Below, piece by piece: positions 1-5,181 of a stretch of 17,342 nucleotides of DNA (its first letter is position 1; every line of letters starts with the position of its first letter). This DNA is from an uncultured Rickettsiales bacterium (GTDB lineage Bacteria; Pseudomonadota; Alphaproteobacteria; Rickettsiales; UBA1997), in NCBI GenBank assembly GCA_944390875.1, contig CALXRO010000041.1:1-17342 (forward strand), given 5' to 3'. A program made the position numbers and the translations under genes. A model generated the notes under the pieces. That model was not told the origin of the DNA. It did no database searches and saw nothing but the letters and a program-made list of their open reading frames with translations.

Positions 1-22
1 AGGTGTAATATTTTCTTTATTT

Positions 23-205
23 ATGAAACAAAAATTGATAAAATTTACTATAGTAAATTTTGTAATATATTTGTTAACGTATGTAAATTATTTATTTCCT
101 GAAAAATATAAAAGCAATGTTCTGGTAAGATGTTTTAATATAATTGCTTTACCAATTGTGGTTATATCAATTTTATTACTTTCTAAAATAATAATATTAA
201 AATGA
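23..205 (+). CDS. Small two-span membrane protein, hypothetical (start uncertain, possibly continues upstream)
   Basis: I do not recognise the family. The 60-residue reading starts MKQKLIKF and has two hydrophobic stretches, about residues 8-25 and 38-59, joined by a short polar loop (PEKYKSN). This predicts an inner-membrane protein with two helices. The frame stays open through all bases before the ATG, and no good Shine-Dalgarno sits in front of it, so the true start may lie before the window and this may be only the C-terminal end of a longer membrane protein. Its TGA stop overlaps the ATG of the SH3-domain gene (ATGA), which indicates translational coupling and one operon. No function is inferred. 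Confidence 0.5.
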   Translation: MKQKLIKFTIVNFVIYLLTYVNYLFPEKYKSNVLVRCFNIIALPIVVISILLLSKIIILK

Positions 206-675
206 AAAAAATAATAAATAGAAAATTTTTTTTATTTTTAACTATGCTAAGTTATTTAGCTATAGATAATTCTAAAGCTAGGAAAAATGAAGATATTTTT
301 ATGTCTTTAAAATCGTCTGAAGTAAATCTTAGAGCTGGTCCTAGTAAGGATTTTGTAGCATTGTATACTTATAAACTAAAATACATGCCAGTTAAGGTAA
401 TAGGTGGATATGATAAATGGTTTAATATTGTTGATAAGGATGGGGATAGCGGTTGGGTTAGTGAAAATTTAGTTTCAAAAATAAAAACAGTAATAACTTT
501 AAATAATATTCAATTTTTATATAGTAGTCCTGATAAAACTGCTATAAAAACATATAAAGTTGAAAAGAATGTTGTAGCTAGATTAGTAAAATGTAAAGAA
601 TTTCGTTGTAAAGTAAAAATAGGTAAAATTAAAGGTTGGCTTGATAAAAAAGATATATGGGGTTTTGTAGAATAA
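202..675 (+). CDS. Secreted/periplasmic bacterial SH3-domain protein
   Basis: This 157-residue protein has an N-terminal export signal: a KKIINRK basic start, a hydrophobic core at about residues 9-21, and a plausible SKA cleavage site ending at residue 26. A bacterial SH3 (SH3b) domain follows at about 36-93, with the hallmark VNLRAGPS (41-48) and closing GWV (84-86). A second, weaker SH3-like repeat covers about 95-157, with GWL at 145-147 and a terminal WGF. Alphaproteobacteria, including Rickettsiales, commonly encode exported proteins of this build. A cell-wall or envelope role is inferred from SH3b domains in general, and the ligand is unknown. The start is fixed by the ATGA overlap with the preceding small membrane-protein gene. 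Confidence 0.85.
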   Translation: MKKIINRKFFLFLTMLSYLAIDNSKARKNEDIFMSLKSSEVNLRAGPSKDFVALYTYKLKYMPVKVIGGYDKWFNIVDKDGDSGWVSENLVSKIKTVITLNNIQFLYSSPDKTAIKTYKVEKNVVARLVKCKEFRCKVKIGKIKGWLDKKDIWGFVE

Positions 676-794
676 TATTAATGATTCTTTTTTTATTTTT
701 TTTAAAGTTGTTTTATTTCTTGTTCCTGTTGAAATTGTGAGTGATTTATTTGTATTTGTGTTTCTTAAATAGTTTTATTAAAATTTTTTTAATA

Positions 795-849
795 GTCTTC
801 TAAACTATATCTATTGCAAATTAATTTACTAAGTTTTAAAATAGAAGAC
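795..849 (+). repeat. Inverted repeat with 8-bp arms (GTCTTCTA / TAGAAGAC) in the spacer before tRNA-Gly
   Basis: GTCTTCTA at 795-802 is perfectly complementary to TAGAAGAC at 842-849. Inside it AAACT (802-806) can also pair with AGTTT (832-836), giving a bulged composite stem. An all-AT hairpin (777-793) lies immediately before. The mixed-base arms are less likely to be chance than the AT hairpins around them. The role is unknown: a structured leader, an operator, or a remnant of a lost gene are all possible. Confidence 0.4.
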
Positions 850-866
850 AATTGTATTAATTCGAA

Positions 867-884
867 CTACTTTACCTGAAGTAG
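867..884 (+). repeat. Short inverted repeat CTACTT/AAGTAG overlapping the -35 region of the tRNA-Gly/tuf promoter
   Basis: CTACTT (867-872) and AAGTAG (879-884) form a 6-bp stem around a 6-base loop. It covers the DNA where the -35 element of the adjacent promoter should lie, so it could be an operator, but nothing in the sequence identifies a regulator. Confidence 0.25.
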
Positions 885-897
885 AAGAAAATATACT
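871..897 (+). promoter_or_regulatory. Probable sigma-70 promoter for the tRNA-Gly-tuf-...-rpoBC unit
   Basis: A strong -10 element TATACT lies at 892-897, nine bases before the tRNA-Gly gene, placing transcription start at about 904. The best -35 match is TTTACC (871-876) with a short 15-base spacer, so that half is weak. The position suits a stable-RNA promoter. No other convincing promoter is seen between here and secE. Confidence 0.45.
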
Positions 898-905
898 CAG
901 TATTG

Positions 906-979
906 GCGGGTGTAGCTCAGTGGTAGAGCACTAGCCTTCCAAGCTAGCTATGTGGGTTCGATTCCCATCACCCGCACCA
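906..979 (+). tRNA. tRNA-Gly, anticodon UCC, CCA encoded
   Basis: All cloverleaf parts are visible. The acceptor stem GCGGGTG pairs with CACCCGC, the D arm is GTAGCTCAGTGGTAGAGC, the anticodon stem is CTAGC/GCTAG with loop CTTCCAA and anticodon TCC at 938-940, and the T arm carries GGTTCGATTCC. The discriminator is A and the CCA end is encoded at 977-979. This tRNA immediately upstream of tuf matches the glyT-tufB arrangement known from E. coli and many proteobacteria. It is probably cut out of the tuf transcript by tRNA processing enzymes. Confidence 0.97.
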
Positions 980-1012
980 TTTTATTAATATTAGTAAAAA
1001 GAGTAATGAGTT

Positions 1013-2206
1013 ATGTGTAAAGAGACTTTTCAAAGAACAAAACCACACGTAAATATTGGTACGATTGGACATGTTGACCATGGAAAGACAACTTTAACTG
1101 CCGCAATAACGACAGTTTTAGGAAAACAGAATAAAAATGTTATAGTAAAAGGTTATGATGAAATTGATAATGCCCCTGAAGAAAAAGAAAGAGGTATTAC
1201 CATTAATACAACTCACGTAGAATATGAAACTGCTAATAGACATTATGCACACGTTGATTGCCCTGGCCACGCAGATTATGTAAAAAACATGATTACTGGT
1301 GCAGCTCAAATGGATGGTGCTATTTTAGTTGTGTCTGCAGCTGATGGTCCAATGCCACAAACAAGAGAACATATATTATTAGCTAAGCAAGTTGGTGTTC
1401 CTTATATAGTAGTATTTTTGAACAAGGTTGATATGGTTGAGGATGCTGAATTATTAGATTTAGTTGAAATGGAAGTAAGGGATTTGTTAACTTCGTATGG
1501 CTTTCCTGGTGATACTACACCTATAATAAAGGGTTCTGCTTTAAAAGCTTTAGAAGGTGACCAAAGTGAAATAGGAGAACCTGCAATATTAAAACTTATG
1601 GAGGCTGTTGATACCTATATTCCTGAACCACAAAGACCAATTGATGGAGCATTTTTGATGCCTATCGAAGATGTATTCTCGATATCTGGAAGAGGAACTG
1701 TGGTTACTGGAAGAGTTGAAAGAGGTGTATTAAAAGTAGGTGAAGAAGTTGAAATAGTTGGTTTGAGAGAAACTCAAAAGACAACATGTACAGGTGTTGA
1801 AATGTTTAGAAAACTTCTTGATCAAGGTCAAGCAGGTGATAATATAGGTGCACTTTTAAGAGGTACAAAAAGAGAAGACGTTGAAAGAGGACAAGTTTTG
1901 TGTAAACCTGGAAGTATACATCCTCATACGAAATTCAAAGCAGAAGTTTATGTATTAACAAAAGAAGAAGGTGGAAGACATACCCCATTCTTTAAGAATT
2001 ATAGACCTCAATTCTACTTCAGTACAACTGATGTTACCGGTTCAGTAACATTACCTGAAGGTGTTGAAATGGTGATGCCGGGCGATAACGTTAAATTAGA
2101 AGTTGAACTTATAGCTCCTATAGCTATGGAACAAGGTAGAAGATTTGCAATAAGAGAAGGTGGACATACAGTTGGTGCTGGTGTTGTAAGTGAGATTATA
2201 GCTTAA
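1013..2206 (+). CDS. tuf: Elongation factor Tu
   Basis: EF-Tu delivers aminoacyl-tRNA to the ribosome as a GTP complex. The 397-residue length is normal. G1 GHVDHGKT is at 19-26, and the RGITI switch I, DCPGH and NKVD motifs follow in order, then domains 2 and 3 ending in GAGVVSEIIA. A weak AAGAG precedes the ATG. The gene lies 33 bases after tRNA-Gly and 37 before tRNA-Trp, so all three probably share a transcript. Two normally conserved arginines are replaced: Ser337 in YFSTTDVTG (E. coli R333) and His385 in EGGHTVG (E. coli R381). Both lie at the domain 1/3 interface region, and R333 is a reported pulvomycin-resistance position. GTP-binding motifs are intact. Confidence 0.98.
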   Translation: MCKETFQRTKPHVNIGTIGHVDHGKTTLTAAITTVLGKQNKNVIVKGYDEIDNAPEEKERGITINTTHVEYETANRHYAHVDCPGHADYVKNMITGAAQMDGAILVVSAADGPMPQTREHILLAKQVGVPYIVVFLNKVDMVEDAELLDLVEMEVRDLLTSYGFPGDTTPIIKGSALKALEGDQSEIGEPAILKLMEAVDTYIPEPQRPIDGAFLMPIEDVFSISGRGTVVTGRVERGVLKVGEEVEIVGLRETQKTTCTGVEMFRKLLDQGQAGDNIGALLRGTKREDVERGQVLCKPGSIHPHTKFKAEVYVLTKEEGGRHTPFFKNYRPQFYFSTTDVTGSVTLPEGVEMVMPGDNVKLEVELIAPIAMEQGRRFAIREGGHTVGAGVVSEIIA

Positions 2207-2217
2207 TTTATTATTTT

Positions 2218-2237
2218 AGGTACCTTTTTAGGTACCT
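2218..2237 (+). other. Perfect 8-bp hairpin between tuf and tRNA-Trp
   Basis: AGGTACCT (2218-2225), a TTTT loop, then AGGTACCT (2230-2237) form a perfect stem-loop 11 bases after the tuf stop. It is followed by GTAATTAG, not a T-run, so it is not a classical terminator. It may stabilise the 3' end of tuf mRNA after tRNA processing, or pause polymerase. Because each arm is itself palindromic, the same bases also read as a direct repeat of an 8-bp palindrome. Confidence 0.6.
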
Positions 2238-2243
2238 GTAATT

Positions 2244-2319
2244 AGGGGTGTAGCTCAGCTGGTAGAGCAATGGTCTCCAAAACCATTGGTCGAGGGTTCG
2301 AATCCTTTCGCCCCTGCCA
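2244..2319 (+). tRNA. tRNA-Trp, anticodon CCA, CCA end encoded
   Basis: The acceptor stem AGGGGTG pairs with CGCCCCT (one G-U). The D arm is GTAGCTCAGCTGGTAGAGC, the anticodon stem is ATGGT/ACCAT with loop CTCCAAA and anticodon CCA at 2277-2279, and the T arm is GAGGGTTCGAATCCTTT. The discriminator is G and the terminal CCA is at 2317-2319. The position between tuf and secE is the classic trpT site. Its CCA anticodon reads UGG only, which fits TGA being a stop codon in this window. Confidence 0.97.
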
Positions 2320-2332
2320 ATTGAAGATTTTT

Positions 2333-2518
2333 ATGCAGTTAGTTGATTATTTTAAAGAAATAGCAAGAGAAGTTAAAAATATTACTTTTCCAACAAAACA
2401 AGATACGAGAATTACGTCCATCGTGGTTGTTTTTATAACAGTTTTATTTATGTTATTTATAAGTTTTTCTGACTTTGTTATTTCTAGATTGATAAAAATT
2501 TTGTTAGGGATTTTATAA
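2333..2518 (+). CDS. secE: Preprotein translocase subunit SecE
   Basis: SecE is the small essential subunit that clamps SecY in the inner-membrane protein-export channel. The 61-residue product has an amphipathic N-terminal helix (about 3-17, YFKEIAREVKNI), the conserved hinge ITFPTKQDT (17-25), and one transmembrane helix (about 28-50). This is the usual single-span bacterial form. The hinge Trp of the usual WP pair is Phe19 here. An in-frame ATG at 2270 lies inside tRNA-Trp and is rejected; the ATG at 2333 gives the correct N-terminus. Only 13 bases separate it from the tRNA CCA, so tRNA 3' processing would leave a very short leader. Its TAA overlaps the nusG ATG by one base. Confidence 0.93.
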   Translation: MQLVDYFKEIAREVKNITFPTKQDTRITSIVVVFITVLFMLFISFSDFVISRLIKILLGIL

Positions 2519-3036
2519 TGGATTATAAGTGGTATACGCTTGCAGCTTATTCAGGAAGTGAAACTAAGGTTGCAGATGATATAAACAAGCTTGCAACAGC
2601 TAATAGTAATATAAAAGAGGCTTTTGTTCCTACAAAAAAGGTTTTTAAAGTCTTGAAAGGTAAAAAAGTTGAAGCTGATCAGAAAGTTTTTCCTAACTAC
2701 ATATTTGTGAACATGATTGCTAATAGAGCAACACTTGATCTTTTAAGAACTTTACCTAAAGTTATGGGCTTTTTAGGTACTAATCCACTAAAACCAGAAA
2801 GTGTTCCAGATGTTAAAATAGAAAAAATGAAAAGAGAGGCACAAATTAGTGTTGCTGGTGAAGAGAATAAATTTGAAATTGGGGATACAGTTAAGATAAA
2901 AGAAGGACATTTTGAATCCTTTACTGGTGTTGTTGATGGCAAAGATGAATCAAAGAATATTTTGAAAATTACAATATCTATTTTTGGTAGAAATACTGTT
3001 ATAGATATTGATGCTTCAAAAGTTGAAAAAGTTTAA
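2518..3036 (+). CDS. nusG: Transcription termination/antitermination factor NusG
   Basis: NusG binds RNA polymerase, suppresses pausing, and links it to Rho or to the ribosome through S10. The 172-residue protein starts MDYKWYTLAAYSGSE, the typical NGN-domain first strand with KWY. NGN covers about 1-110, with the conserved VFPNYIFV. A KOW domain covers about 120-172, with GDTVKIKEGHFESFTG and closing IFGRNTVIDID. Length and order are normal. The start overlaps the secE stop (TAATG), indicating coupled translation, and no separate Shine-Dalgarno is evident. Confidence 0.97.
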   Translation: MDYKWYTLAAYSGSETKVADDINKLATANSNIKEAFVPTKKVFKVLKGKKVEADQKVFPNYIFVNMIANRATLDLLRTLPKVMGFLGTNPLKPESVPDVKIEKMKREAQISVAGEENKFEIGDTVKIKEGHFESFTGVVDGKDESKNILKITISIFGRNTVIDIDASKVEKV

Positions 3037-3066
3037 TTTTATTAATTATTTTAAAGTGTAAACAAG

Positions 3067-3504
3067 ATGGCTCCTAAGAAAGAGGTTGTGGCAAAGGTTA
3101 ATTTGCAGGTTCCAGTAGCTAAGGCTAATCCAGCACCACCAATTGGTACTGCGTTAGGTCCAAGAGGTGTGAATATAATGGATTTCTGTAAACAATTTAA
3201 TGCCATTAAATTTAACTATCCGGAAGGTACGCCTATTCCTACGGTTATTTCTATATATAAGGATAAAAGTTTTACTTTTACCACAAAAGAGCCTCCTATG
3301 ACTTATTTAATAAAAAGTGAAATAGGATTGAAGAAAGGCTCTTCTAATGCTGGAAAGGACTCTGCCGGAACTATTACTATGAAACAAATAGAAAATATTG
3401 CTAAAAAGAAACTTAATGACATGAATACAAAGGATTTAAAAGCATGTATGGAAATGGTAAAAGGTTCTGCGTTGTCTATGGGTTTACAGGTAGTGGAGGA
3501 ATAG
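3067..3504 (+). CDS. rplK: 50S ribosomal protein L11
   Basis: L11 forms the GTPase-associated centre with 23S rRNA and is needed for RelA activation and for thiostrepton action. The 145-residue protein has the proline-rich N-terminal helix region (NPAPPIGTALGPRGVNIMDFCKQFN, about residues 20-44) and the C-terminal rRNA-binding domain with KKGSSNAGKDSAGTI. Length is normal. The usual GPALGQ is GTALGP here, a local variation in the N-terminal domain. The gene follows nusG after 30 bases with only a weak ribosome-binding site, leaving little room for the L1-binding control site found before rplK in E. coli. Confidence 0.97.
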   Translation: MAPKKEVVAKVNLQVPVAKANPAPPIGTALGPRGVNIMDFCKQFNAIKFNYPEGTPIPTVISIYKDKSFTFTTKEPPMTYLIKSEIGLKKGSSNAGKDSAGTITMKQIENIAKKKLNDMNTKDLKACMEMVKGSALSMGLQVVEE

Positions 3505-3508
3505 GACT

Positions 3509-4195
3509 ATGAAAAATATTGAAACGGAAGTACAAAATTTGGTTGATATAGCTACAGCTGTTAAAACTGTAAAAGAAAACTCCAAAAACAAGCAAAGAAA
3601 ATTTACTGAGACTGTTGATCTAATATTTAATTTAAATATCGATCCTAAACAGTCTAATCAAAATATTAGAGGTGCAGTTGCTTTGCCAGCAGGAACTGGA
3701 AAAGATGTCAGAATAGTAGTATTTACTGATGTTGAAGCTCTACAAAAAGATGCTATTAAAGCTGGTGCTATTAAGGCTGGGTTAGATGATCTTATGACTG
3801 AAATCGAAGGTGGTTTTATGGATTTTGATTATTGTATAGCTACTCCAGATGCAATGAAAAAACTTAGTAGAGTTGCTAGAAAACTTGGTCCTAGAGGGCT
3901 TATGCCTAATCCAAAAAATGGAAATATTACAGATAAAGTTATAGAAGCAATAAATGTTGCAAAAAAAGGTAAAATTAATTTTAAAAATGATAAGTATGGC
4001 ATAGTTCATACAATGGTTGGTAAGGTTAATTTTGATGATGAAGATTTGATTGCTAATATTAAAACTGTTATTTCTGCTGTAAAGGAAGCAAAACCAGAAG
4101 TAGTAAAAAATAAGTATATAAAAAGTGTTTTTCTTACAACTACAATGGGTCCTTCAGTTGCAGTAGATATAGAAAGAACTAATGGAGGAGAGTAA
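3509..4195 (+). CDS. rplA: 50S ribosomal protein L1
   Basis: L1 builds the mobile L1 stalk at the E site and in many bacteria represses its own operon by binding its mRNA. The 228-residue length is normal. The family signature around KLGPRGLMPNPKNGNIT (residues 125-141) is intact, as is the C-terminal TTTMGPSVAVD. A strong GGAGGA at 3495-3500, inside the end of rplK, lies 8 bases before the ATG. Only four bases separate the gene from the rplK stop, so the two are translationally coupled. Confidence 0.97.
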   Translation: MKNIETEVQNLVDIATAVKTVKENSKNKQRKFTETVDLIFNLNIDPKQSNQNIRGAVALPAGTGKDVRIVVFTDVEALQKDAIKAGAIKAGLDDLMTEIEGGFMDFDYCIATPDAMKKLSRVARKLGPRGLMPNPKNGNITDKVIEAINVAKKGKINFKNDKYGIVHTMVGKVNFDDEDLIANIKTVISAVKEAKPEVVKNKYIKSVFLTTTMGPSVAVDIERTNGGE

Positions 4196-4197
4196 TT

Positions 4198-4680
4198 ATG
4201 AATAGAACTCAAAAGCAAAGTTCAATAGAATTAGCAAAAGATATATTATCCAATAATCAAATGTGTATATTTCTTAACTATAAAGGATTGAACGCAGGAG
4301 ATTTTGTAAAGCTTAGAAATGAACTTAAAGATAGGGAAGCTAATATAAAGATTATAAAAAATACTCTTTTGAAAAAAGCTATTGAAGGTACTGATTTTTC
4401 TCCTTTAAATGATTACTTTGTTGATCAGATAGCTATTTCGTATTCTAAAGATCCAATTACATTATCAAATATTATCAATGGTTTTTCAAAAGATAATGAA
4501 AATTTAAAAATTAAGGTTGCGTTCTTAGATGGAAAAATAGTTGACTTAAAAACTATTGAAGAACTTGCTTCTCTTGGTTCTTTTGATGATATAAGAGCTA
4601 GATTTATTGGTGTTCTTAGAGCTCCTGGTTCACAATTAGTTAGAACTTTGGTTGCTTATAAAGAAAAATTGGAAGCTTAA
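4198..4680 (+). CDS. rplJ: 50S ribosomal protein L10
   Basis: L10 anchors L7/L12 dimers to the ribosomal stalk. The 160-residue protein has the N-terminal rRNA-binding domain (LNYKGLNAGDFVKLRNELK, NTLLKKAI) and a C-terminal helix ending LVRTLVAYKEKLEA that binds L7/L12. A strong GGAGGAG at 4184-4190, within the end of rplA, is placed 7 bases before the ATG. The rplA-rplJ gap is only two bases. In many proteobacteria a long L10 leader bound by the L10-(L12) complex lies here, so that control is absent or has moved into rplA coding sequence. Confidence 0.95.
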   Translation: MNRTQKQSSIELAKDILSNNQMCIFLNYKGLNAGDFVKLRNELKDREANIKIIKNTLLKKAIEGTDFSPLNDYFVDQIAISYSKDPITLSNIINGFSKDNENLKIKVAFLDGKIVDLKTIEELASLGSFDDIRARFIGVLRAPGSQLVRTLVAYKEKLEA

Positions 4681-4716
4681 CGAATTATTAATTAACTAAA
4701 TAAAAAAGGTTTTAAA

Positions 4717-5088
4717 ATGACTGAGAAATTAGAGAAAATTATTGAAGAACTTTCTACATTAACTGCTTTGGAAGTATCCGAATTAGCAAAAATGCTTGAA
4801 GAAAAATGGGGTGTAACTGCTGCTGTAGCAGTAGCTGCTGCTCCTGGAGGTGCCGCTGCTGCCGTAGTTGAAGAAAAAGATGAATTTACTGTTACTCTTG
4901 AAGCTGCTGGAGATAGTAAAATTAATGTTATAAAAGAAATTAGAACAATAACTGGTCTTGGTTTAAAAGAGGCAAAAGATTTGGTGGATGGTGCTCCAAA
5001 AGTTGTTAAAGAATCAGTTAAAAAAGATGAAGCAGAAGCTATAAAGGCTAAATTAGAAGCAGCAGGTGCTAAGGTTAAATTATCTTAA
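4717..5088 (+). CDS. rplL: 50S ribosomal protein L7/L12
   Basis: L7/L12 is the multi-copy stalk protein that recruits and stimulates translational GTPases. The 123-residue product has an N-terminal dimerisation helix pair (1-31), a flexible Ala/Gly-rich hinge (about 34-52, AAVAVAAAPGGAAAAVV), and the compact C-terminal factor-binding domain with TGLGLKEAKDLVDGAP. AAAAAAGG at 4702-4709 is spaced 7 bases from the ATG. The hinge is alanine-rich and so more GC-rich than neighbouring genes, as protein composition demands. A hairpin follows the gene before rpoB. Confidence 0.97.
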   Translation: MTEKLEKIIEELSTLTALEVSELAKMLEEKWGVTAAVAVAAAPGGAAAAVVEEKDEFTVTLEAAGDSKINVIKEIRTITGLGLKEAKDLVDGAPKVVKESVKKDEAEAIKAKLEAAGAKVKLS

Positions 5089-5105
5089 TTTCATTAATAT
5101 TTATA

Positions 5106-5141
5106 GACTCTCTTATAGATTAATAAGTGAGTCGTGTTTTT
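5106..5141 (+). terminator. Terminator-like hairpin between rplL and rpoB (probable attenuator)
   Basis: GACTCTCTTAT (5106-5116) pairs with ATAAGTGAGTC (5123-5133) with a single T-T mismatch and a 6-base loop. A TTTTT run follows at 5137-5141. As rpoB lacks an evident strong promoter in the 93-base gap, full termination is unlikely. Partial termination here would lower polymerase mRNA relative to ribosomal proteins, as the E. coli rplL-rpoB attenuator does. Confidence 0.6.
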
Positions 5142-5181
5142 AAATTGTTTAGTTTTATTGAATAAAAGAAAAGGCAATTAA

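Noticed and set aside
795..849. Degenerate tRNA (such as the tRNA-Tyr often found before tRNA-Gly)
   Set aside because: The paired ends look like an acceptor stem, but the span is 55 bases and no T-loop GGTTCGA or anticodon arm is visible.
2244..2319. Possible reassignment of TGA to tryptophan, as in some tiny AT-rich genomes
   Set aside because: tRNA-Trp has a CCA anticodon, the cysteine synthase gene ends in TGA at the expected family length, and no confident gene has an internal TGA.
2270..2332. Longer secE reading starting inside tRNA-Trp
   Set aside because: The extra residues are tRNA sequence read as protein; the ATG at 2333 gives the normal SecE N-terminus and size.
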